From Daphnia pulex (taxonomy: Eukaryota > Arthropoda > Branchiopoda > Diplostraca > Daphniidae): a stretch of DNA of 64,000 nt. Under the pieces are notes generated by a model. It was not told where the DNA came from, searched no databases, and was given only the letters and a program-made list of their open reading frames with translations. Positions 15,201-25,900 of the stretch are shown one piece after another. Every line of letters begins with the position of its first letter. Positions within the stretch are counted from its first letter, which is position 1. The DNA lies in assembly GCF_021134715.1 (NCBI RefSeq), contig NC_060023.1, positions 9,610,001-9,674,000 of the forward strand. The letters are read 5' to 3'. The position numbers were made by a program, and so were the translations under genes.

Positions 15201-16382
15201 GTATCTGTGTCGAAGCTGACAGTAGCATGAAAACGTTTTCCATGCTTTAAGATGTCCAAAGTTAAAGCGACTTCAAGGCTCTCGCGCTTTTCTTGAATGC
15301 GCAGCAGAGCTCGTTCCAAATTCAGCCAAAAACTGATTTCCTGTCAAATGATATGCTGAGATTGAAACACATGTAAACAGATCAGATTGCATAGATATTA
15401 TTTACCTGTAAAGCAGTCCCGGATGAAGGATCACGGTCTAGACGTGTGACTTTACGAATTTCACGGATCCAACGGTTGACTCCATTTTGAAGGCTGTTGA
15501 GGAAAGATGAATCTTCCACTTTATCGCCGAAATCAGCTACCTTTGGCTTCACGTTGTCTTCAAGACATTTCTTGACAACTTGACTCACATTAAGGTGAAT
15601 CGGCAAAGAAATTTCAGGGATATCGATGTTTTGTTGAAGGTGCAACAAACCCATTTCTAGCTCAGAGATCTTCTTCTCAACTGATGGAGCCATCTTATCA
15701 CCATCACGAGTATCAGCTCGTCCAGATTCTTTGATGTATGATTTGAAGTATGGGGCCATAGCACCACTAACAAATGAATGTAGGGTCTCATATGGAGAGC
15801 CTTCACTAAAGTTGACTAATTGAATCTGTGATACAATTTGCTTGTCTGCTTCAAGGACTGCTCCACGTTTAATACATACAATACTGCAGAAAAAATCAAA
15901 TGAGACTATGAATATGATTTACATAGACTAGAATAAATAGAATGTACCTGCTCATTTTCGAACTAGTGAATTGTACATTAGTAGAGATGTAATAAGTTAC
16001 AAGCTCTTTATCATCCTCAGTCTCACCACTTTGGTCTCCTGCAACGGCATCCTCATCTAATATTGCAAGAAGAGTTTTAAAAATATTGAAAAATAAAATT
16101 TTGTCTATTCTATGAACAATGGAGAATGTTAGGCATAATGGACTTACCTTTAGTAGAGCTACGCTGAATGAAGATGGCTCTCGTCTGAGGATCACTAATA
16201 AACTTTCGAATTGCTTCCTGGTGAGCTTTATCTCCCAATGCTGTTTCAAACGCCTGTGATGTTACAACATCTTCTTCCAAGCAAACAGGGACAGCCTTTC
16301 TCAAATACTTTAGGAAGTTGTTGACATCGGCTATAGCTACTTGGACTTGGGCTTGGTCGCCCACGTCCGAAATGTCTGTCAT
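239..16382 (-). CDS. Dhc64C: Cytoplasmic dynein 1 heavy chain
   Basis: Motor subunit of cytoplasmic dynein 1, which uses ATP to move cargo toward microtubule minus ends. About 25 exons with mostly short introns; by rough exon addition the protein is about 4,600 residues, the usual size. The start ATG at 16382 opens [10 protein letters not shown] and leads into a conserved tail segment ([13 protein letters not shown]). Four P-loops are visible in order: AAA1 [10 protein letters not shown] (about 9371-9342), AAA2 GPSGSGKSS (about 8364-8337), AAA3 GPPGSGKT (about 7043-7015) and AAA4 GVSGAGKTT (about 5999-5964). The AAA1 Walker B stretch CFDEFNRLE spans the intron at 9180-9236. Two coiled-coil arms flank the microtubule-binding stalk tip (about 5.2-4.3 kb). 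AAA5, AAA6 and the C-terminal domain follow, ending [16 protein letters not shown]. The largest intron, about 13.02-13.65 kb, holds no recognisable gene. The family call is very secure; individual exon edges are less so. Confidence 0.96.
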
Positions 16383-16988
16383 TTCCAAACTATCTTTTGG
16401 GGTTGATTAATTAACCAACTTAAAATTGTAACATAAAAAAGACATTAAATCATGGAAAAAGAAGTGTGAGTTAAATGACAATGATACCTTTCCAAAGATT
16501 TAAATAACAGCAGTGATGACTCAATATCTTCTGCGCCCGAACTAGACTGTGTAAATGAAATGTCAGCCTAAAGGATACGATCTGACTGAGCGAGCTCACA
16601 GCTGTGCACCGACAGCACCGTGACAAGTTGTCTGTTGCCATTCTCAAAATTCATTTGTAAAATGATTGACTTAAATTTTTATTTGTTTTTAAAATAATAA
16701 ATCATAACCAAAATTGAAGTTTTTCAAGTTTTTAAAGTTCTTTTTATTATAAATGACAACGAAATGACGTAATTGCTGATGACATAGATACAACTTATAT
16801 CAAACATCCGGCAACTCTTAGATAAAGAGGGCGCAATTTTTAAATGAAAAGGAGGCCTACCTGTTGAAAAATCAGTTTTTGTGGTAAATAAATGCAAGCT
16901 CGAAATTAAGTGTGCATAACTGTACAGCATAATGAAACTCACATATTACTTAACAAAGCAAATATGTTTGAAAACTGAAATACAGCGA
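16383..16988. other. Dynein 5' region / tetraspan A 3' flank
   Basis: Lies between the dynein start and the stop of tetraspan A. The part near 16.4-16.65 kb probably holds dynein 5' UTR and promoter. The rest is AT-rich with only a short minus-strand ORF (16724-16942) that resembles nothing and has low-complexity codons. No TATA box was assigned. Confidence 0.3.
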
Positions 16989-18016
16989 TTATTCACTAGC
17001 AATATCGCCACGACAAGTTTTATTTTCCGATGAGGTCTCACTACTTTTAGAAGCTTGCTGTTCTTCGGTTTGGATTATTTGCTCGATTGGATTCTGGCTG
17101 TAATATACCACTAGCGGTGGTGTCTGTAAGAAAATGGCAATTATAAATCAAACAGTTTACAGAATGGTATTGAAAGCAACACGTACTCGAAGTTGAAAGG
17201 ACATGTCGAGCGTTCTACCGACAAAACCACCACAACAGGCAGTTGACAAAAACAGTAACACGTTTAGAAATACCAAAATAGATTGCAGAATTACAGTGGC
17301 TTCTCCTGAAATAGAAAATTAATTTTTTATTTTTGCACATAAACATAAAAAAAACTATTACCGTACCGCATTCTCCAATCCATTCTTTTGCTCTCCCAGA
17401 CGCACAAAACCTTGAGTACATTTCAAGTCCAATGGTATTTAAGATAACTACCATGGCCGAAAATATGTTGAGAACTGTCGTCATTACCATGAAATCCAAC
17501 AAGCTACAAATCATTTTCGCCAAAAGACAAAAGAAATAGCCCTATAAAGTTTGCATTAATTCGACATAAAACTATGGCTTACTTTCTAGTGCTCTTCTGT
17601 TGGGCAGCATAGATTCCGACAACACCAGTCGCCACACTTAGCAATCCAATCCAAATTCCCGAACCGAGAAGACTTGGAATGTAAACATTTTGAATAGAAG
17701 ACAGGGTAATCTAAAATGTATCAGAAACAACAATAAAAAAATACCAAAGCGAAGATGATGAGAGATTGTATACCTGAATAATCATTAATATGAGACCGAT
17801 CGCGAAGAACATGTAGCCAAAGCTGCGAATGCCCCTTTCTGGGAAAACAAACGATTCACGGCTCAATCTCTGGAATTCTAAAATCCACTTATTCAGCTTG
17901 GTCTGATGTTCGGCAGAGTGGATGTCATCTTCAGCCCTTAAATAAATCCTGCCAGGAAATTCCATCATTTTTACGTTGATAGGTGATTCTGTTTGAAGAA
18001 ACTCGTCTGTCTGCAT
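16989..18016 (-). CDS. Four-transmembrane protein, tetraspan A (MS4A/CD20-like topology)
   Basis: Predicted 253-residue integral membrane protein from five exons: 18016-17774, 17710-17583, 17503-17367, 17305-17187, 17123-16989. All have GT-AG borders and the frame stays open throughout. Four hydrophobic segments are visible: one at the end of exon 1 (FGYMFFAIGLILMIIQ), one in exon 2 after PSLLGSGIWIG, one in exon 3 (MTTVLNIFSAMVVILNTIG) and one in exon 4 (ILVFLNVLLFLSTACC). The long cytoplasmic-type N-terminus has no signal peptide. The C-terminal tail begins TPPLVVYYSQNP. The GSGIWIG turn before TM2 and the 4-TM layout recall CD20/MS4A or sarcospan-like proteins, but I cannot name a family securely. 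The downstream-neighbouring gene at 18.5-19.6 kb is a clear paralog with the same exon plan, so this is a local tandem duplication. Confidence 0.8.
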
Positions 18017-18472
18017 TCAATGGCACGTATTCCGTCTTCTTCGTCAACTGGAACTAGACTTGCAGTCGATGGGTCAACGAGGATTAGTGTCATTCCTCGA
18101 ACGTTAATTCTTGGAATACTCTACGTTGATGTTCCGTTGCACAGATGTCTAAATTCTCAAGGGAATAATAAAGCGTTAAAATAATAGCCAACTTTTGACA
18201 CCACGAAATACGGATTTTCCCTCGGATTTTCCACACAAATAATAATAGCAATTCCAAGTAAAATAAGGTAAAAAACTATGTCCAAATTCAATAAAAATAC
18301 TCTAACCCAAACAATATTTCTTTTTGAACGAATAAACAAAGTTAAAATCGTTACAGTTAGGCTTTATTGATAAACATTTCCTAGTAAAACCACACAATCA
18401 TCTAATGAAGTTGGAATGAAATGAATGATTGAAGATACTAAATTTTAAATTGGCTTGAAAAACAGCAAGTTT
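18017..18472. other. Intergenic between tetraspan paralogs
   Basis: AT-rich spacer. On the minus strand just upstream of tetraspan A, a 40-codon ATG ORF (about 18091 downward, opening MTLILVDPSTASLVP) overlaps the gene start in another frame and could be an upstream ORF or a missed 5' exon. A minus-strand hydrophobic stretch at 18157-18339 lacks an ATG. Nothing else is recognisable. Confidence 0.25.
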
Positions 18473-19636
18473 TTAGGGCACAGCTGGAGTATTGAATCCT
18501 CCGCCATGGTGTTCGTGTCCTCTCTCTAATCCTGGATGGTGTAGCTTCTCCATCATTTTTTCAGCAGCAACTCCAGCAGCTCCGGCGCTTGCAGCTGAAG
18601 ATGCGCCTGGTCCGCTTTTGTCTACTTCGACAGTATCGCTATGATAGATCACTAGCGGTGGTGCCTATATAAGAAATGTAATCATTACAAAATAATTCAA
18701 ATACAAATTTAACTTTAAAGGAAAAAATCGTCTTTTTGTACAGAACCTGGGTCGGACTTACGCGAACGCTGTAAGACGAGTTCAGGGCCCGACAGATGTA
18801 AGAACTGCAACTCGCCGATGTCAGAAAGAGAAGGACGTGAATAAAGACCACAATGCCCATGAGTATGAATGATGCTTGATCTGTTCAATGAATTAAATGG
18901 TTTGAAAATAAATCGTAACAAACAGAATTAAACTAACGTACCGCATTCGCCGATCCAATTCACGGCGGCAGAGGACGTCGTCGGCTGTTGTCCGGCAGTA
19001 AGTTCCGTTTCATTCTTCCCGCTTGTTATCAAATTTTCCTTCGTAGGTATCATCGACTTGAAGCATAGCTTTGTATACATTTCCAGTCCAATGCTGTTAA
19101 GAACGATGATAATAGCCGAAAGAGCGGTCGAAATCAGAGCCATGATGTTAAAATCTAGTAGCCTGTTGCAAAACAAAAATCTTTCAATTTCTCTTCCAGT
19201 TAATTTGAAACCAGCCACAAATTACATTGAAGTACTCAGCCTCTTAGAAGAAACCCAGCCAACAGCACCCGTAGCCACGCAAAACATGCCGATCCAGATA
19301 CCAGAGCCGAGGAGACTTGGCACAAACGCATAGCGCAATGACGACGAGGCGATCTGTTAAAAAATTACATTTAATAATGCCAAATGAAGATGAAAGGATC
19401 GTTTTTACCTGGATCAAAAGAGACAGCAATCCAAGCACTAGTAGCAAAGTTGAGAAAGTGCGTACGGTTGGAGTTGGGAAGACGAAAACCTGGCGGTTCT
19501 TCTCGTACTCTTGAATCCAATTCTGCACGCGGGCTTGATGTTCAGGAGCCTCGGCATCTTCGTTGGTCGTACGGACGTAAACATGTTGTCCTGGAAATTC
19601 CAGTCCCGACGCCGCACTCTTTCTTTTCGTTGCCAT
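18473..19636 (-). CDS. Four-transmembrane protein, tetraspan B (paralog of A)
   Basis: Predicted four-TM membrane protein. ATG at 19636 (MATKRKSAASGLEFPGQHVY); stop ends NTPAVP at 18473. Exon order and TM spacing match tetraspan A. Shared landmarks are FPGxxxYxR near the N-terminus, the EHQxxxxxWIxE stretch, PSLLGSGIWIG before TM2, LLDFNIM at the start of the TM3 exon, LNSIGLEMYTK after TM3, NWIGECG at the exon 3 end, and APPLVIYHSD at the tail. Differences are a loop after TM3 enlarged by about 30 residues rich in Thr/Ser/Asn (with N-x-T type sites) and a longer Gly/Ala/His-rich C-terminal tail. Function is unknown; the plasma membrane is the likely location. It was probably produced by tandem duplication. 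The family label is tentative, but the gene itself is well supported by its paralog. Confidence 0.8.
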
Positions 19637-19989
19637 CTTCCTGTTTTACTTGTCCTGGGAAAGAAAGAAAGGAAGTTGTGTCTTCGACAGTGTTCAGGGT
19701 TGGAATGACATCGGTATTGAGGAATCAAAAAGAAACGATGAAAATAGAAAAGTGTGACGACGGTTCGATGATTCATTTGACGTCGTACTGTCGCCTTTTT
19801 TTCCAAGAAAAATCGATTTCGATCTCGACCTGTTGAATCTCTAAGGAGAACCTTCTTTTTTTTATTCAAATTCTTGGGAAACAATATATATTCACAAACA
19901 CGATTTTTTTAGGGTGATATTTAATTTAGGAAAAACAATTAAATGGAAAGGCTTATAACTTTCGTATCTGACGTTGGCACACAATTCAA
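19637..19989. other. Tetraspan B 5' region and ATM 3' flank
   Basis: Short spacer between the ATM stop and the tetraspan B start, both on minus. It should contain the tetraspan B 5' UTR and promoter and the ATM polyadenylation region. ORFs on both strands here are out-of-frame readings with no recognisable similarity. Confidence 0.3.
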
Positions 19990-22900
19990 TCAGGCTTGAG
20001 GTCTCCAGCCGTGGAAAATACGGTACAAATTCGCTGGGTCGGTGGCCTGCTGTATAAGTAAGTTTACTTGACCTCTCACCGACAGAGGAGTTCCCTTTTC
20101 CACTCCCCTGAGCTTCTGACTCAGACGAACCAGAGTCCGTTTGGCCGACTCGTTTACTTCGTTATCTACAGACTCTGAAAAACAAAAAAACAATTACATG
20201 ATCTGCGGGAACGATTCTATTAAGAGCCGAGATAAAGAAATAGACGAATACCGTCGTCCGCAACAATCTCAGAGACGTTAGATCCACGACGTTTGCTAAG
20301 ACTCTTTTGTTTTTGCTGCAGAGCGGCCGCTTTTTGCGGCGTAACTGTCCATACATAAAGCGGGTCGTAGAGAAGCACTTCTAGTAACGTTAGGATGCTA
20401 TCTTGCTGCTTCCGCATCACCTCCATGGAGAATTCACAGCACCGACGGAATATGCCCTCTACTCCCAAAACGCCCATAGCATCGACTATGTCGCTGATTT
20501 GTTAAACAATTTTAGAATTTTAGATAAAACGACAGATAAAATTGTAATTAGTTACCGAGTTAGACGGAATGGAACTGCTTCCGGTATAGGCAAAACTGTC
20601 CCTTGATCAAAGGCAATGCCGAGATCGATGTGAATCTGAAAAACATGACGACAACAAAATATACACAACTAGAAACAATTGAAAAAGATATTTCCCTAGA
20701 GTTACCAGTTCGGCTGTGTGTTCGTCGATAAGAATGTTCTGAAGATGGCGATCCCCAAGGCCAAGGATATAGCCGACCATGGACGAAGCAGCAGCGCTAC
20801 GAGTGTAACTCAATCGCTTTTCAAACCAAACGGAAGGCGTTGAGTATTGTTCCAGGAAAAAGTGTCTGAATACGGGCGGGAAGCGCGCACATATTTCTCG
20901 ATAGCGCTGGAGTCGCTCGTCTGAACTTTTAATGTTCATTAGATTGGCCATGTCCTTCCTGGCTTCTTCGGACGTTAAGTCGCCTGGCTTGGCGTATCGC
21001 GAATGAGCGCCGGATTTGCCATCTTTTCCTGTAAAGTAACACATGTGATCAACAACTTGTCTTCAATGAAATACAGGAAATAAATGTACCCAAAAGGAAA
21101 AATCCAATAGGATTGGTGCCTTCGCACCATTCAAGTAGACCACTTCTTCTTGATAAAGGCACCACTTTGTACGTCCTGATGTTCAATTTGCGCTGTCTAG
21201 TCTGTTCATCTTGCTCGAGGAACAGATTCATCGTAGAAAACACTTGTTGCATAACGGCATCCTGACGCAAGTCATCTTTCCCCTTGAGCAGCATCGGGCG
21301 AATCTTGCCATCCGTTCCCCGGCATTCCATTTTCTTTGGAGCGTTGATACCGCCCACCAAGATGAAATGGGGATCAAAAGAGATGATGCCAACCACCTGA
21401 TCCTTTCGGTAGACACCGTCGGGGTTGACGGCTAACGAGAAAGTGGGAACAGCAACATCTTCCAGATTGTTCATGCTACTCAATTCGACTGGAATTTTCA
21501 AAGCGTCAACACTGCGATCCTTGACGTTGACTTCCTTATTGGCCAACCGGATAAGACTGGAATGCAGCTGTTCCAGTTTCTTGCAGCGAACTCCTTCCTC
21601 TGGTCGCTTGGCGACTTTTTGGATCAATTTCTTCGCTGCTGTCACGCGATCCTCATCCGGACGTTGATTCGCTGACCGGGAAGTTTCTTCAATTTCCTTA
21701 TCCTTATTGGTCATTGCCAGAGCTAAGATGACAGGAAGCGTACTTGATGACAAGAAACAAAATAGTTAATAAGCAAAATGTATAAAGGAATATGAGAAAT
21801 GTGATTAGAGAAAACTAACTGGTGTGGATGTTCCAGGGCGCATTTTTCAATCAAATTTTGCAACAGTTTGGGGAATTCGTCGTGATAGAGTTGCGGATTC
21901 AGTTTGGAAACAAGCCGAGCAGCCAATTGCGGAAGAACGGGTATAAAATGGTACGATGGTATTTTGGGTAACCAAGCCATCATCAGTTCAGTCAGTTTCA
22001 CGTTGGTTCTGTTGTCGAACCATAAAGAAATCAAACGCGAAATCCTCTTATCGTAGGAAATGTTGGTGTTTTCTCCTGCCGCTTCCTCTCGAATTCCCAC
22101 CTAAAATACAATCAAATTGGAAATAAAAATTGATTCAGAAATCCGACTGAAATTACCAAATAATTCTCGGCGGCTTCCAGTAAGTACGATTCCCTCTCTG
22201 TGAACAAGGTTTGAAATTCGCTCATGTCATTTGTAGTTTCGTTGGTCATGAAGAGATTGGCTCGCCTGACTTCATCTTTGTTCTCATCCGGTGCGCTGGC
22301 TCTCATTTTCTTCAGCTCGGCCGCTTTGCCCTGGCGGATCTTGGCCAGTTTTTGCTGCGTTTCAAAGTCTCTTGATTCAATGTAGCTTTGAAGGTCTTTG
22401 TAAAGGGAATCGGCGTAAGCCGCCAGGACTTGGCGCGCATCGGATACGTGGTGCGATGAAGGATTTTCTTTGCCATCTAATCCGCTCCATTTTTGACGTG
22501 TTTGGGTGGCCAGGGCTGCTTCCAGCGATTTACGAAAGTAGAGGGAAAGAATCTGTCGAGGATTTTCAGAGCGGGTTTCGTGCAGCCATTGGCCGAGAAG
22601 ATTCAAAACCGTCGGGTAAATCGGATGAGGGATTGTATCGTCTTTCAAAACTGTGGCCAAGGAACGCAGAGTATTTAGTGCTCGATCTCCGTCTTTGCGC
22701 TGCCATTCGGTCAGTGCCTTCTCCAGACTGAATTTCATTTTAAGATCTCGACTGAGATCTGGAAGCGTCGATAGTTGCGAAAGGCACCGCCCAGCAACTG
22801 GATAGTTTCCATACTGGCGAGCTTTACGACAAGTTTCCAGCAAAGTGTTGACCAAAGCTGTTCTGGTTTCAGAAGAACGCGGAAAAAGTTCTTTCAACAT

Positions 22901-25900
22901 GACGGCCCGAAGAGTCAAAATTGGCTCCAAGTAGCTGAAATCGCTAACGGGTAACCGATCCTGTGCCCACTTTTCTTGAAGGGAGGACAGTTTCTTGTCG
23001 CACTGATCGATATCCTCGACATCACACACCATTCGCAACAGCGTCAAGGAAGGATAAATAATTCGGCAACTTTCCAAACTGCCGGCCTGACAGAGTTTTT
23101 CAATAACGAGTGAACGTGACTGGGACACGCTGTGGACTAATTCTGCCTGATCACCTTGTTTCAAAGCCACAAGTGAATTGAAGAGCAATTGCTGAAATCC
23201 TGGTTTCTCTTCCATGTCCGTTTCGCGATGTTGGCTCCAGTTTGAAAGACGCCAAGCGCATTCGTATTGGTATTCCTTGACGGCCGGGCTGTCGTGATTG
23301 GAGGTGACATCGGACAAAGTTCGGTACAGTCCGCAACGCGACAAGGCAGAGAATGTCAACATCTGTTGATCTTCAGACTCCGTGTAGGATCCCTGGGCGT
23401 CGTAAAACTCTAGAGCTCGGAACCAATCCGATTCCTGTTCGTAGCGGCGGATGTCAGGTAAACATTGAAATCCAGTTCGACCATCCGGCTCACCCGTGCA
23501 GGTATAAGCTTCAAACAACAGGTCCTGAACTGGATGCATTTTCCGATAGCCGCTAACGCCAGCGTCACTCAGCGGTTCCGAGTGGCCAATAATATTCAAT
23601 CGATCCAGCCAAATCTCGGCGTACATGATCTAAAAATAAATGTAAATACAATCAATCTTAGCGTACGATCGTAATAATTTGAAAATTCTGGATTTACCGT
23701 GCTGAAATAGGCGCTGCATGACTGAGATGCTCGAGCAACATCGTAGTAATTCAAAGCGAGTCGGAAATTACGTTCCCAGGGTGAAACGGTTTTCTTGTCG
23801 CTTTTCTGTGAACGCAGGTGCTGGACAACTTGAAGTACTGTCTTGACCGACGGTTCGGCCATCTTGTAGGGCCCGGCTAGAACACTGTTGATGTGTGTTG
23901 AGAGGACATCTCTTATGCGCTCTTCCCCGCACGACAGCATTGCACGAACGACAAACGGCAACAGAATGGAGCAGAAATCCGATTGGAGACGGCAAACGGG
24001 CAAAAGATTAGCGAAAAAATTGGGAGTTCTGAACGATCCAATCATCGTGCAAGTTAACCGGACTATCCAAGAGTGTCCAGCTTGCGTCCACAGCAAGTCG
24101 TCGATGTTGTTGTCAAAGTACTGGGTATCCATGAAGAGACTTTTCTTTTCTTTTGGAGTTTTGGATCGGAATGGTATGAGCAGATTGCGCAATGGCCAGG
24201 AATACTTTTTTGACAGTTGGACAAAGTTTTGACCTTCTACGCTATCCATGGCAGCTTGCATCACTCGGCCGGAAACACTGAGTAGTGGGCACTCATCGGC
24301 GAACAAGTACCGCACTAACATGGGGAAGACGGTCACAGCTAAGTGGAGCGTGGAGCTACCCTGAGCGTGATTTTCCATTTGACCCTGAATCGTTGTCGTA
24401 TCTGGAACAGGTGTGTCGGGTTGAAGGATCAAAGTCGTTAGATCGGACGGCCCCAGTTCTCCTAAAGCGGCAGCGACTGCTTCCGCTAAAATTGGCTTTG
24501 TTTTGCCCAGTTGAATCAAACTGCAGATGAGGCGGTGTAGACTACTACGGATACAATCTGAAGAAGAGCTGTTTCTATTTTCCAACTGGGCGTAAAGTTG
24601 CATCACTTCCTTCTTCCGGTTGGCCAGCAATTTGGCTAAATTTTCTACACTTTCGACTGGAATGTTGTCGTGATCTAATTGATCCACCAGCCCTAAAAAG
24701 ACGCCAATCTCTTCGTCCAGTGTGCGATTCCGGTTCTGTTTGCTCTCTTCCAGTGCTCTGCTCAAGTGGGCAAACTGTTCCAAATTAGGAAACGGGCTCA
24801 ATTGATCGGTGGAATTTCCAATTTCCTTTCGATGTTCCACGATAAGGTATTCCAGGATTTCGATGGCGAGCCATTGGAGTCTTCCGGAAGCTTTCGCTAG
24901 AGGCGTAACAAAGCCAACAATCGTCACCAAGAGCTGGGCAACAATATCCGGACAGGTATTCATGACCTTAACAATAATTCCTTTCACGATGATCAAAGCA
25001 CCTCGACGTAGAGTCTCGTCCGTCTTCTCCTGGCGGATTATATGCCCCATCCGGTGAACCAAAGAATAGAAAACATAGTAGAGCATCGTCTGTTGATTTT
25101 CTTCCGTGGAGTTGACTAGCAAATCAGATGTTATTGCCAGGTTGACTAGCGCTTGCTGCTTGTCCGTCAACCGACAGCCAGTCTCATAGGCGACAAACAA
25201 CTCGACCAGTAGAGTATGGACTTCCCACGGATTTGTTGCAGTCCACAGGGCAAGATGTTCAAATGGTTCAACGTTGGCATCAGCGATAACATCGGGCGAA
25301 AAGTGTCGAATAGCTTCGATGACGGCAGATTTCTCGAACCGGAAGGATCCAGTCAGCGGAAGAACTATTTCAGGGCCAAAAAGTTGGGCGGCTACGTTGG
25401 AATCGTGAACACTACAGAGCAAGCGAATTACTAATTCCAGTAAGTTGTTTTTCAGGGCTTGACTGATGCGACTTTTATCCTGAATAAGTTGTTGGATCTC
25501 TTGATATTTGGTTTGAGCAAAACGATTGAGCGTTACCGGCGTTTCAGATCCTTTCAGCTTGGCTTCGGAGAGCCGGGGCAAGATTTTAGCCACTATGGCG
25601 GCCAGATGATGGCATAACAAATCGGCGACATTCAAGCCCATTAAATCCGCCAAGTTAGAAATTTTCAGGGAATCTTTTTTCAAAAATACCATGGGTACGA
25701 TGACATTTTGGTGTTTATCTAGGAAACTGGTCAAGTTGGAACAATGGTAAATGCCGAACGGAAAGTTCTCCAATTCTTCAGTTTCGAACCACCGATCCAG
25801 AAGAAACTCGAGTCGAGAATCAAGCCAGGCATAACAATCTAAATTGAGTTGGCGGGCGGCCAGTTCTAGGGCACGTCGGACGGTTTCAGTTTCAATTGAA

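Noticed and set aside
22291-22731. 146-codon plus-strand ORF
   Set aside because: Lies antisense to well-supported ATM coding sequence; shadow reading frame.
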